Of a stretch of 64,000 nucleotides of DNA, positions 1 through 7,797 are shown one piece after another. Every line of letters begins with the position of its first letter. The stretch's first letter is position 1. This stretch comes from Ruegeria sp. YS9 (lineage in GTDB: Bacteria > Pseudomonadota > Alphaproteobacteria > Rhodobacterales > Rhodobacteraceae), in contig NZ_CP102409.1 of the NCBI RefSeq assembly GCF_024628725.1, positions 1,707,001 through 1,771,000 of the forward strand. The letters run 5' to 3'. Made by a program: the position numbers and the translations under genes. The notes under the pieces are model-generated. The model had not been told where the DNA came from, did no database searches, and saw only the letters and a list, made by a program, of their open reading frames with translations.

Positions 1-75
1 CAGGTCCTTCGGCCCGACGACGATCAGGGCGACAATGCCGATGACCAGAAGTTCGGTCCAGCCCAAGTCAAACAT
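1..75 (-). CDS. tatB: Sec-independent translocase subunit TatB, N-terminal fragment
   Basis: Only the first 25 codons are in the window; the gene runs off the left edge. The visible residues start MFDLGWTELLVIGIV and continue as a single hydrophobic segment ending in a VVGPKDL hinge, which is the TatB pattern of a membrane helix, a Gly-Pro hinge and then an amphipathic helix. TatB joins TatC as the receptor for twin-arginine signal peptides in the inner membrane. It starts six bases after the tatA stop on the same strand, so the two are almost certainly cotranscribed, with tatC expected beyond the edge. Confidence 0.9.
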   Translation of the reverse strand, partial: MFDLGWTELLVIGIVALIVVGPKDL

Positions 76-81
76 CCGCGC

Positions 82-297
82 TTACGCCTTGTCTTTCTCG
101 GTTTCAGGCGTGACGTCCTTGGCCAGTTCCGACGCGTCCTGCTCCAGTTCTTCCGAACCGTCTTTGACGCCCTTCTTGAACGCGGTGATGCCTTTGCCGA
201 CTTCGCCCATCAGCGAGCTGATCTTGCCGCGGCCAAACAGAACCAGAACCACGACGGCGATCAGCAGAAGACCGGGAAGGCCGATATTGTTGAGCAT
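82..297 (-). CDS. tatA: Twin-arginine translocase subunit TatA
   Basis: This 71-residue protein has the full TatA layout: a short periplasmic N-terminus, one membrane helix at about residues 5-20, an FGRGK hinge, an amphipathic helix to about residue 45 and an acidic, charged tail. TatA oligomers form the folded-protein translocation element of the Tat system. The start is supported by an AAGGAG ribosome site about 7 bases upstream. It is the first gene of the tat operon here, followed directly by tatB. The hinge FGRGK and the length fit TatA better than TatB or TatE. Confidence 0.95.
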   Translation of the reverse strand: MLNNIGLPGLLLIAVVVLVLFGRGKISSLMGEVGKGITAFKKGVKDGSEELEQDASELAKDVTPETEKDKA

Positions 298-448
298 GTC
301 TCTTCTCCTTTTTCATCGACGCATATGCGCGTCGGGAATATGAACTGGGACCGTGTTTACGCCTCCAGGCCCTGTCCCAAAAGGGATACGGCACAGATTG
401 AGGGCGAAAATTGACCTCATCTGCAAAAAACTATGGGCTCGCATTTTC

Positions 449-472
449 CAACTGACAGGTCTATGTCAGTTG
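449..472. promoter_or_regulatory. Perfect palindrome, candidate operator of the WYL-regulator unit
   Basis: Arms CAACTGACA and TGTCAGTTG (9 bp each) are perfect inverted repeats separated by 6 bases. The site lies 48 bases before the start of the gene at 520. A possible -35 (TTGACC, 411-416) with a weak -10 (TATGGG, 432-437) sits just upstream, so a bound protein would block transcription. The downstream WYL regulator is the obvious candidate to bind it; that is inference. Confidence 0.55.
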
Positions 473-519
473 GGCGTCATTAAGAGGACGGTATCGAAAC
501 CTGGTCAACGGAGAACCAA

Positions 520-825
520 ATGACCCATGTTGCTGAAATCGTCACCTTCACTCTTGCCAACGGCACCACCCCTGAAGAGTTCGTGAAGCTCAGCCAAGCA
601 TCCGAAGCCTTTGTTCGCAGCGCGCCTGGCTTTGCCCACCGGCAGCTTAGTCAGGGCGCAGACGGGCGCTGGACCGACTATGTCGTCTGGACGGACATGA
701 AGGCCGCGCAGGACGCTGCGGCGCAGTTCCCGCAACAGGAATGTGCAGCAGGCATGATGGCGGCCATCAACCCTGAAAGCGTTCAGATGCGCCATGAGGC
801 TGTATTATGGAACATGACTGCCTAG
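520..825 (+). CDS. Small dimeric alpha/beta-barrel-like protein of unknown function
   Basis: This 101-residue cytosolic protein has no signal peptide or membrane segment. The opening pattern (beta strand VAEIVTFTLANG, then helix, then an APGFAHRQLSQGADGRWTD hairpin and a DMKAAQDAAAQF helix) resembles ferredoxin-like dimeric barrel proteins of the antibiotic-monooxygenase/Dabb type. No catalytic residues can be assigned. It is followed after 21 bases by a WYL-domain regulator, and both sit behind a perfect palindrome, so the two probably form one regulated unit. It could be a small-molecule-modifying or ligand-sequestering protein; the substrate cannot be read from sequence. Confidence 0.7.
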   Translation: MTHVAEIVTFTLANGTTPEEFVKLSQASEAFVRSAPGFAHRQLSQGADGRWTDYVVWTDMKAAQDAAAQFPQQECAAGMMAAINPESVQMRHEAVLWNMTA

Positions 826-846
826 GCGCGGTCCGGACGGCGTGTC

Positions 847-1518
847 ATGCGCCGAACTGACCGCCTGTTCGATATCATCCAGATCCTGCGCGACGGCAAA
901 CTGCACCGCGCGCAGGACATCGCGGACCGGCTGGAAGTGTCGGTCCGCACCATCTATCGCGACATGGATACTCTGGTCGCTTCGGGCGTCCCGGTCGAAG
1001 GTGAGCGCGGCGTGGGTTACATGGTGCGCGAGCAGATCACCCTACCGCCGCTGAATCTGACCCCGGCCGAGCTCGAGGCCCTGAACCTCGGTATGGCCAT
1101 CGTGGCCGAGGCCGCGGATCCAGAGCTGAAAGCCGCCGCGAACTCTCTGGCAGACAAGATCGATGCCGTTCTGCCCACACAGGTTGTGGCCGAAGCCGAT
1201 AGCTGGAAATTCGCGGTCTACCCTTTTGCCGATGCAGCCCGCGGGCTTGCGCATATGGCTCCGATCCGCGCCGCCATCAAATCACGCCAGAAACTTCGGC
1301 TGTCCTACCGCCGCATTGACGGCGTTCTGACCGAACGCACCATCCGTCCGCTTCACATGGAGTATTGGGGCCGCGTCTGGACACTTACCGCATGGTGCGA
1401 ATTGCGAAACGGTTTCCGCGTCTTCCGCATCGACCTGATCGAATCCGTCTCGCCGCTGCCAGAGATCTTCGCAGACGAACCCGGCAAACGCCTGAGCGAC
1501 TACGACCCAAACGCCTGA
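847..1518 (+). CDS. YafY/DeoR-type transcriptional regulator with WYL domain
   Basis: The 223-residue protein has an N-terminal winged HTH (residues about 1-55, with RTDRLFDIIQILRDG and a VRTIYRDMDTL recognition region) and a C-terminal WYL ligand-binding domain (about 130-205; KLRLSYRRIDG, then MEYWGRVWTLTAW). These proteins are DNA-binding regulators whose WYL domain senses small ligands or nucleic acids. It follows the gene at 520 by 21 bases and probably autoregulates from the palindrome at 449-472. The start follows the pattern MRRTDRLF that is usual for the family. The ligand is unknown. Confidence 0.88.
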   Translation: MRRTDRLFDIIQILRDGKLHRAQDIADRLEVSVRTIYRDMDTLVASGVPVEGERGVGYMVREQITLPPLNLTPAELEALNLGMAIVAEAADPELKAAANSLADKIDAVLPTQVVAEADSWKFAVYPFADAARGLAHMAPIRAAIKSRQKLRLSYRRIDGVLTERTIRPLHMEYWGRVWTLTAWCELRNGFRVFRIDLIESVSPLPEIFADEPGKRLSDYDPNA

Positions 1519-1521
1519 CGC

Positions 1522-1555
1522 ACTTCATCTTTTCAAAAATACTCCCGCCGAAGGC
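1522..1555 (+). repeat. Dispersed intergenic repeat, copy A
   Basis: The stretch ACTTCATCTTTTCAAAAATA continuing into CTCCCGCCGAAGGC begins 3 bases after the WYL regulator stop. Close relatives lie at 21892-21924, 30667-30699 and (3' part diverged) 57880-57902, each next to a gene end. On the minus strand it reads as a GC-rich block followed by a T-run, so it may help terminate the convergent nlpD-like gene. Confidence 0.6.
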
Positions 1556-1574
1556 ATGGCCCGAAACGGGCCAT
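1556..1574. terminator. Hairpin between convergent genes
   Basis: ATGGCCCG and CGGGCCAT form a perfect 8-bp stem with an AAA loop, lying between the converging WYL regulator and nlpD-like genes. Read on the minus strand it is followed, after a GC-rich stretch, by a T-run (repeat copy A). The T-run is not immediately adjacent, so it is an atypical terminator. Confidence 0.45.
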
Positions 1575-1580
1575 ACGCCC

Positions 1581-2744
1581 TCATTTCAGGTAGGGATCCG
1601 GATCCACCGATTCAAACCCTTTGCGTACCTCGAAATGCACATAGGCATCATCCCCGCCCCTCAACTGCGCCAGCTTTTGTCCACGGCGCACACGATCCCC
1701 TTTCTTGACGGTGATGTCATCGACATTGGCATAGACCGTCAGCAGATCGTTTTTGTGTTTGAGAACGATGATCGGCACCTGATCCGCGTCCGCGGTAATC
1801 GCCGCAACGGTTCCGGCCTCAGCCGCGTTGACGGCTGTGCCAGGGGCCGCAGCAATGTCGATACCTTCGTTCTTGCCCTTTTTATAGCCGCGAATGATGG
1901 TGCCGCTGACCGGCAGCGACATGGCCGAAGATCGCGTGTTCGTCGGGGCTTCAGCCGTCACATCAGGGGCTTCAACCAGCGGCGCGACCTTTTCGTCGGG
2001 CAAGGGCTGCGTGGCACTTGGAGGCGTCGGCGTCGGCGATCCCTGCCCCGGCTCGGTTACCTCGGTGGCCGCAACCGGTGCCACAGCAGCGCTTTGACGT
2101 GGGGCGGGCTGGTTTTTAACGGGGATCAAAAGAAACTGACCTTCACGCACGGTGAAGTCAGACCCAAGGCCGTTCCATTCCGCCAGCGATTCCACCGGCA
2201 CCTGATAGAGGCGTGAAATCGTATACGCGGTTTCGCCGCGCTTGACCTTGTGGCGGACTGGTTCCGGCCCGCTTGCGACCGGCGCCGGGGCTGGCTTGGC
2301 AGGCTCCAGCGTCGTTGTCCGGACGCCCCCCGTTTCAGGGGCCTGATCAATGGCGGCTCCGGCAACTGATGCGATATCTACGCCGCTGCCTGCACCCACC
2401 GAACGCGGCAAGGCGAGAACTTCGCCCTCTCGCAGGGTATCGGTCGTCTGAAGGCCGTTGAACCGCGACAGCTCACCCTCGGGCAGGCCGACACGCGCGG
2501 CCACATCGCGCACCGTGTCGCCCCGTCGGGCCACGACAACCTGGTAGTTCGGATAGGTTATCACCCCGCGGCTGTCGGGCGACGGGCGCGACGTTGTTGA
2601 CGACTGCACTGCATCAGTGGTCGAAAATCCGCCGACCTGACCGCGCAGGTCATAATCCAGTGGCCCTTCACACCCGGCCAGAATGGCCAGAGCGGCCACT
2701 CCGGTCGCGCAGCGACGCATAGCTGATTTGGATACTGCACTCAT
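1581..2744 (-). CDS. NlpD-like LysM/LytM lipoprotein
   Basis: The 387-residue protein starts with a lipoprotein signal (hydrophobic stretch ending LAILAGC), then has a LysM domain at about residues 47-93, a second LysM at about 163-208, a Pro/Thr-rich linker and a C-terminal M23/LytM domain from about 280. The LytM zinc site looks degenerate: the usual HxGxD is NEGID and the usual HLS-type segment is YANVDD, though VHFEVR keeps its His. That fits a non-catalytic activator of cell-wall amidases, like NlpD or EnvC. It is last in a surE-pcm-nlpD order, as in enterobacteria. A GAGGA ribosome site precedes the chosen start. Confidence 0.88.
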   Translation of the reverse strand: MSAVSKSAMRRCATGVAALAILAGCEGPLDYDLRGQVGGFSTTDAVQSSTTSRPSPDSRGVITYPNYQVVVARRGDTVRDVAARVGLPEGELSRFNGLQTTDTLREGEVLALPRSVGAGSGVDIASVAGAAIDQAPETGGVRTTTLEPAKPAPAPVASGPEPVRHKVKRGETAYTISRLYQVPVESLAEWNGLGSDFTVREGQFLLIPVKNQPAPRQSAAVAPVAATEVTEPGQGSPTPTPPSATQPLPDEKVAPLVEAPDVTAEAPTNTRSSAMSLPVSGTIIRGYKKGKNEGIDIAAAPGTAVNAAEAGTVAAITADADQVPIIVLKHKNDLLTVYANVDDITVKKGDRVRRGQKLAQLRGGDDAYVHFEVRKGFESVDPDPYLK

Positions 2745-2806
2745 AATTCTGTCCTCAACGCCTGCCCCTGTTGTCCGGGGTTCCGGCGACCAATTTACAA
2801 AGCCTG

Positions 2807-3457
2807 CTACGCCTCGTCCTTGCCAAGCCCCTCAAGCAGGGGCACGAAACGGACCGACGTCAATTCTTCATAGTCCAGACCGGCCTCGGTGCGCGTTACT
2901 TTGATCAACTGCTGCACCGTGTCCGACTGACCCACGGGTAAAACCATGATACCCCCGATTTTCAGCTGCGCCAAGAGCGGTCCCGGAGGGTCTTCGGCGG
3001 CCGCCGTCACAATGATCCGATCAAACGGAGCCTGTTCCGGCAAGCCAAAGGATCCATCCGACAACATGGCCGTGATATTCGTAAGCCCCAGATCGGCAAA
3101 CAGCTTTCCTGTCTCGCTGACAAGCCGCCGATGGCGTTCGACCGTATAGACCCGGCGCGCCAGTTTCGACAGGATTGCGGCCTGGTAACCTGACCCTGTT
3201 CCGATCTCGAGCACGGTGTCACGCGGCCGCACGTCCAGCGCCTGCGTCATGAGGCCGACGACCGATGGCTGACTGATCGTCTGACCGCAGGAGATCGGCA
3301 ATGGCATGTCCTCGTAAGCGCGATCCGCGAACAGGCCAGTGACAAAGCGGCCCCGGTCAACCTGTTCCATTGCCTCCAGAACGCGCGCATCCGTGACCCC
3401 CCGTTTGCGCAGGGCAAACAGGAACTGCATCACGGTTTCCGGGTCCAGTCCGCTCAT
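2807..3457 (-). CDS. pcm: Protein-L-isoaspartate O-methyltransferase
   Basis: This 216-residue class I SAM methyltransferase repairs isoaspartyl residues in aged proteins. The SAM motif [14 protein letters not shown] lies at about residues 81-94. The family segment with [13 protein letters not shown] is at about 51-65 and the VTAAAEDPP segment follows at about 150. The length is normal for Pcm. Its start codon overlaps the surE stop (ATGA), so translation is coupled. SurE and Pcm are a classic stationary-phase/stress repair pair, and the nlpD-like gene follows. Confidence 0.95.
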   Translation of the reverse strand: MSGLDPETVMQFLFALRKRGVTDARVLEAMEQVDRGRFVTGLFADRAYEDMPLPISCGQTISQPSVVGLMTQALDVRPRDTVLEIGTGSGYQAAILSKLARRVYTVERHRRLVSETGKLFADLGLTNITAMLSDGSFGLPEQAPFDRIIVTAAAEDPPGPLLAQLKIGGIMVLPVGQSDTVQQLIKVTRTEAGLDYEELTSVRFVPLLEGLGKDEA

Positions 3458-4236
3458 TCGACCGCCTTCAATGCCTCCAGCATGTCATATGCGGTCAAGT
3501 CGGCGCGCATCGGTGTGACCGAGATATAGCCTTCCAGATTGACCGCAGCATCCGTTCCCGGCGCTGTCGGGTTATGCTGATAGCCACCCTTGATCCACAG
3601 GAACCGCCGCCCCGAGGGCGAGCTGTGCGGCTCGACCGAAAAATGCGTGTCGCGCCGGAAACCCTGCGCTGCAACGCGCGTACCGCGCACCTCATCTGCC
3701 GGAACAGGTGGAAAATTCACGTTGTAAAACAGGCGGTAATCACCCTGCTCCGCCGGATTTGCATCTAGAATGCGCCGGACCAGATCGGCCCCGAACCGAG
3801 CGGCAGCTTCGAACGGGTCGTCCAACCCCAGATTTCGCGGGCCGAAATACTGTGACAAGGCAATCGCTGGAATACCTTGCAGCGCCGCTTCCATCGCGCC
3901 GCCAATAGTGCCCGAATAAAGCGTGTTCTCGGCCGAGTTGTTGCCCCGGTTCACGCCGGACAGGACCAGATCCGGTGGGCAGTCCGACATCACGTCATGC
4001 AACCCCGCCAATACGCAATCCGCGGGCGACCCTTCCGCCGCATATCGCCGTTCGCTCAGCTTGGCGATCATCGTGGGGTGGGTGTAACTGATGCAATGCC
4101 CGACGCCGGATTGCTCGAAGGCAGGTGCGACAACCCAAACCTCGCCATCAGGCCCTGCCAGTTCGGCAGCGATCGCCTCCAGCGTGATCAAGCCCGGAGC
4201 GTTGATCCCGTCGTCATTGGTCAGAAGAATACGCAT
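3454..4236 (-). CDS. surE: 5'/3'-nucleotidase SurE
   Basis: The 260-residue protein opens with [15 protein letters not shown], the SurE metal-binding signature (DD pair at residues 8-9). It also has the conserved SGVNRGNN loop (about 93-100) and the [10 protein letters not shown] segment. SurE is a divalent-metal nucleoside monophosphatase active in stationary phase and stress. Length matches the family. The stop overlaps the pcm start. In many alphaproteobacteria this gene lies near serS and tat, consistent with the tat genes at the left edge. The 114 bases upstream hold no further gene. Confidence 0.96.
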   Translation of the reverse strand: MRILLTNDDGINAPGLITLEAIAAELAGPDGEVWVVAPAFEQSGVGHCISYTHPTMIAKLSERRYAAEGSPADCVLAGLHDVMSDCPPDLVLSGVNRGNNSAENTLYSGTIGGAMEAALQGIPAIALSQYFGPRNLGLDDPFEAAARFGADLVRRILDANPAEQGDYRLFYNVNFPPVPADEVRGTRVAAQGFRRDTHFSVEPHSSPSGRRFLWIKGGYQHNPTAPGTDAAVNLEGYISVTPMRADLTAYDMLEALKAVE

Positions 4237-4350
4237 GTGCCCGATTTACCCCCGCGTTTGGCCCTTGATAGACCCAGCCCCGCGATGCGGCAAGCGACGT
4301 GGACCTGCAATCTGAGGCTTTCGCGCACCACTTGCACGGAAATCGAGAGG

Positions 4351-5445
4351 TCAACTCTGTGCCCCGGGGAAAACGAAACACTTGTCACGACGAATGGTCA
4401 GCCACATGACACGGCCCGGATTGGGCACAAAGACATTCGGAACCGTCGCCCTGAGGACCGAGCCGTCGTAATCCATGCGAAACTCGACCAGGCTTTCATT
4501 TCCCAGAAAACGCGCGCGTTCGACCACGCCCCGCGCCGCAACGCCATCAGTCGCGGTCGGCAATGGGCCTTTGCCGTTGCGATCGAAATCCAGTTTGACG
4601 TGCTGGGGGCGGAAGACGATCTCGACATCCGTTCCATCCGGAATACCCGGTGCCAGAAACTGGCCGAACGGCGTGTCGGCCAGCGCTCCGTTTACCTGCG
4701 CTTGCAGCACATTGATATCACTGAAAAACGCCACGGCCGCCTTGTCCGCTGGCCGGGTGTAGACGTTGTAGGGCGCGCCCTGCTGGACGATCTTGCCGCG
4801 CCGCATCAGCGCGATCTCGTCCGCCATCCGCATTGCCTCTTCCGGCTCGTGCGTGACCAGCAGGACAGCCGCATCCTCTTCTTTGAGAATGGACAGTGTC
4901 TCGTCCCGAATACCGTCGCGCAGACGGTTGTCGAGGCCCGAAAAGGGCTCGTCCATCAGCATGATCCGGGGCCGTGGCGCCAAAGCGCGGGCCAGGGCCA
5001 CGCGTTGCTGCTCGCCGCCCGACAACTGATGTGGGAAACCGTCGATGAACCGCATCAGGTCCACTTTGCGCAGCAGTTCCTCGACCCGGGCACGTTTCTC
5101 GTCCTTGCTGCCCTTCAGGCCAAAGGCCACGTTGTTGGCCACGCTCAGATGAGGAAACAGCGCAAAGTCCTGAAACATCAACCCGATCTCGCGCCGCTCT
5201 GGCGGCACCCGAAACACGGTGTCGCAGATCAGCTTGCCATCGACGTAGATCTCGCCCGAGTCCTGCATCTCGACCCCGGCAATCATGCGAAGGGTGGTGG
5301 ATTTCCCGCAACCTGACGGCCCCAGCAAACAGGTCACTTTGCCGGCCTGCACAGTCAATGACACGTCATCCACGACGACCCGCCCTTCGAACCGGCGAAC
5401 AATGTTGCGAATTTCCAGACGCGGAGGAGTTGCGTTACCTGTCAC
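4351..5445 (-). CDS. Orphan ABC transporter ATPase of the FbpC/PotA type
   Basis: The ATPase domain has Walker A GPSGCGKST, signature LSGGEQQRVALARAL, Walker B IMLMDEPFSGLD and the H-loop VTHEPEEAM, followed by a TOBE-like C-terminal domain from about residue 240 (IVFRPQHV). This is the subunit type that powers iron(III), polyamine or sugar importers. No permease or binding protein lies nearby, so the substrate is unknown. I chose the GTG at 5445 (364 aa). A TTG at 5502 would add 19 residues but sits in the loop of a strong hairpin. The gene follows arsM by 80 bases. Confidence 0.85.
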   Translation of the reverse strand: MTGNATPPRLEIRNIVRRFEGRVVVDDVSLTVQAGKVTCLLGPSGCGKSTTLRMIAGVEMQDSGEIYVDGKLICDTVFRVPPERREIGLMFQDFALFPHLSVANNVAFGLKGSKDEKRARVEELLRKVDLMRFIDGFPHQLSGGEQQRVALARALAPRPRIMLMDEPFSGLDNRLRDGIRDETLSILKEEDAAVLLVTHEPEEAMRMADEIALMRRGKIVQQGAPYNVYTRPADKAAVAFFSDINVLQAQVNGALADTPFGQFLAPGIPDGTDVEIVFRPQHVKLDFDRNGKGPLPTATDGVAARGVVERARFLGNESLVEFRMDYDGSVLRATVPNVFVPNPGRVMWLTIRRDKCFVFPGAQS

Positions 5446-5487
5446 CGATGGACCCCATTGCCTTTCCCGATCAAATCCATCGGGCTT

Positions 5488-5510
5488 GGGCGGGGATAGC
5501 AACCCCGCCC
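5488..5510. terminator. Strong hairpin between arsM and the ABC ATPase
   Basis: GGGCGGGG and CCCCGCCC make a perfect 8-bp GC stem with a 7-base loop, 16 bases after the arsM stop. There is no T-run after it, so it may attenuate or stabilise mRNA rather than terminate fully. Confidence 0.4.
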
Positions 5511-5525
5511 CTCAGGTGCAAGGGA

Positions 5526-6575
5526 TCAGCAGCAACCGCCGGATGATATCGTTTCGCCTGTGGCCTCGAACGGGCTTTCACCGCCGCAGCCCTCGAAAAC
5601 ACCGAAATGGGTAGAGAAATCGCCGATAAAGTCGAAATGGCGGCCAAACCGCGTGTCCCGCAGCATCATCCAGGTATTGCCGCAGACCGGAAAGACCTTG
5701 CCGGTTTCGATAACGTGGTGATCATCCAGAACAAACGCATGCGGGGCGTTGGGAACAGTGCCTTTGTAGATCACCGCCTGACCGTAATCTTCACAGGCCG
5801 GTTCCAGCGCCGGCAGCTTGAACAGACGATAGGTCGCCGACAGGAATCTGAGCGGGGCAACACGTTCTTCCAGCGCAGGGTTCTCGATGGTCAGCGGGCG
5901 GTGCGTCACCCGGCGCGGATCGCCGAAACCCGCTTTGCGCGCCATCGACAGGAAGTCGTTCCAGTACAATGCACCCGACAGGCATTCACCATACAGAACC
6001 TCATCCTCGGCCATCGCCTGCGGGACGCGGCGGTCGGCATAGACGTCCGAGAAGTACATCTCGCCACCTTCTTTCAGCAACCGATGCGCGCCGCGCAGCA
6101 CGGCTTCCTTGTCGGTCGCCAGGTTGATGACGCAATTCGACACGATGATGTCAAACGATCCGGGCTCCAGATCCAGGTCCTCCAGCTTCTCGATATAGCC
6201 GTGATGGAATTCCACATTGCTTTTGGCGTGCCCAAACGCCTTGGCGTGATAGTCCTGATGCGCGCGGGCAACATCCAGTTGTTCGGGCGTCATGTCGACC
6301 CCAACCACCCGGCCCTTTTCGCCGACCATGGCAGACAACGCATAGACGTCGCGCCCCGCCCCGCAGCCAAGATCGAGAACCGACATGCCCTCGAGATCCA
6401 GCGGCGCGATCAGACCGCAGCCGTAATACCGGGTCAGCACATCGTCATGGATCCTGGACAATATCCGCTTGAGATGATCCGGCATGTCGTCAGGCGTGCA
6501 ACAGGCGTTGGTCTGCAAATCCGCACTGCTTTGTAGGACTTCACCATAATAATTCTGCACCGATTCATGCTTCAT
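5526..6575 (-). CDS. arsM: Arsenite S-adenosylmethionine methyltransferase
   Basis: The 349-residue protein has a class I SAM fold (LDLGCGAGRDVYAL at about residues 67-80; SNCVINL at about 147-153). Its cysteines lie where ArsM binds arsenic: an ACC pair near residue 25, the Cys of SNCVINL and the Cys of ACEDYGQAV, plus a CC at the C-terminus. ArsM methylates As(III) to methylated arsenicals. The long C-terminal extension (FPVCGNTW, FVLDDHH) marks the ArsM type often found beside the radical-SAM arsenosugar enzyme ArsS; no arsS or arsR is in this window. An AAGGGGAAG ribosome site supports the start at 6575 over an upstream in-frame one. Confidence 0.87.
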   Translation of the reverse strand: MKHESVQNYYGEVLQSSADLQTNACCTPDDMPDHLKRILSRIHDDVLTRYYGCGLIAPLDLEGMSVLDLGCGAGRDVYALSAMVGEKGRVVGVDMTPEQLDVARAHQDYHAKAFGHAKSNVEFHHGYIEKLEDLDLEPGSFDIIVSNCVINLATDKEAVLRGAHRLLKEGGEMYFSDVYADRRVPQAMAEDEVLYGECLSGALYWNDFLSMARKAGFGDPRRVTHRPLTIENPALEERVAPLRFLSATYRLFKLPALEPACEDYGQAVIYKGTVPNAPHAFVLDDHHVIETGKVFPVCGNTWMMLRDTRFGRHFDFIGDFSTHFGVFEGCGGESPFEATGETISSGGCC

Positions 6576-6682
6576 CGCGGTCTTCCCCTTGCAAGTGGCT
6601 GCATCGCAGCTAATCCAGAGATCCGCGGTTCGCAATCCGGGTAAGGCGCTTCTGACAAAAGTGTGAGCCTTCTGGCGGGGCT

Positions 6683-7795
6683 TTACGCCAGCAGCTCGAA
6701 ATCCACACCGGCGCGGATATTGCCATTCACCTGAACTTCAAGCCGATGCGCTCCGGGCACCAGTTTGAAAGTCGTGGCATCGCCTTTCAGCTTGTGACGC
6801 TTATCAAGATTGAGCTTTCCGCCTGTCAGGGTCGCCTGTTTCAACTTATGCACCTTGGCCGAAGTTTTCCCCCCAGGGCGTTGAAAGTGAATGACATAAT
6901 CCACCAGGACGAGCTGTTCATCTTCTCCGCTCAAACCGACTGAAAACTCCAATGCGCCGCCAATGCGGGCTTGGGATTTCAGGTCAATCGTTACTGCAAC
7001 ATCGGCATCCGGGTTAAATCCCAGCATTTTCATTGCCTCTGGATGCCCCGCCTTGACCAGTCCGCGAAGCGCATGGGAAGTCATCCAATCCAGCTCTGCC
7101 GTGGTCTGTCGCGCTTCGGTGCGCCACTTGTCCAGACGTCCCAGAACCAGGCCGGGGTCTTTCTTGGTGATGTCATTCAGATGGTTGGCCACTGACCGCG
7201 TGACATACCGGGTGGAATCCCCGTGCAATCGGTCCAACAGCGGCAACGGGTCCGTCAAACCCAGACCGATGCCCTGCCCCCATGGCAGACGGGGCCGCGT
7301 TCCCTCGCTGACCAATCGGCGCACGTGATAGCTGCCGTGGGTGCACCAGTCGTGCATCCGCTCAAGCACCCTGTCAGGGGCCTGGTTCAGGAAAGGCCGA
7401 ATGGCCCATTCCATCGAAAACCTCTGCGTCAGCTCCTCCAGCACATCCAGAGACAGATCAACGTGATCCAGCCCGATGGAGGCGACCCATTCGCCCAGCG
7501 GCGCGAAAATGAAATCGCCGAAGTCATCATCCGATCTGGCTGGGTCCAGCGGCGGTGGTAAAGCTCGCAAAATCACCGGGGCGACTGTTGGCAAGTCACC
7601 CGGCAGGGCCTGTTGCAGACATGTCGCGATCCAGGCCATACGCTCTTTCAGTTCCAGTTCAGGCAGGCGCGACATGACCTGTGCCTGAAACGCAGAGGCG
7701 TCGAAACCCGGTTCAGCGTCCAAGAACAAGTCGCTGAGAAAGCGGACTTTCTCAGCATTGAACAACTGATCTTTCAACGAAAACCCCTGCGCCAT
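6683..7795 (-). CDS. AlkC-type DNA alkylation repair glycosylase
   Basis: This 370-residue protein starts MAQGFSLKDQLFNAEKV, the usual AlkC opening. Helical HEAT-like repeats fill about residues 1-260 (with HGSYHVRRLVSEGTRPRLPW in the DNA-facing region). An Ig-like beta domain follows at about 275-370. AlkC enzymes excise alkylated purines such as 3-methyladenine without flipping the base. The Ig-like domain distinguishes AlkC from AlkD. The start lies 2 bases after the stop of the SDR gene, so they are translationally linked. A longer upstream extension in frame is out of character and is the shadow of that SDR. Confidence 0.88.
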   Translation of the reverse strand: MAQGFSLKDQLFNAEKVRFLSDLFLDAEPGFDASAFQAQVMSRLPELELKERMAWIATCLQQALPGDLPTVAPVILRALPPPLDPARSDDDFGDFIFAPLGEWVASIGLDHVDLSLDVLEELTQRFSMEWAIRPFLNQAPDRVLERMHDWCTHGSYHVRRLVSEGTRPRLPWGQGIGLGLTDPLPLLDRLHGDSTRYVTRSVANHLNDITKKDPGLVLGRLDKWRTEARQTTAELDWMTSHALRGLVKAGHPEAMKMLGFNPDADVAVTIDLKSQARIGGALEFSVGLSGEDEQLVLVDYVIHFQRPGGKTSAKVHKLKQATLTGGKLNLDKRHKLKGDATTFKLVPGAHRLEVQVNGNIRAGVDFELLA

Positions 7796-7797
7796 GA

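Noticed and set aside
3877..5316. Long plus-strand open frame of 479 codons opposite surE and the ABC ATPase
   Set aside because: Composition is Arg/His/Gln-rich with no domain, and the opposite strand has well-recognised genes with motifs. It is a shadow frame of high-GC coding DNA.
5446..5502. N-terminal extension of the ABC ATPase to a TTG at 5502
   Set aside because: The TTG lies in the loop of a perfect 8-bp hairpin and the extra residues do not fit the family; the GTG at 5445 is preferred.
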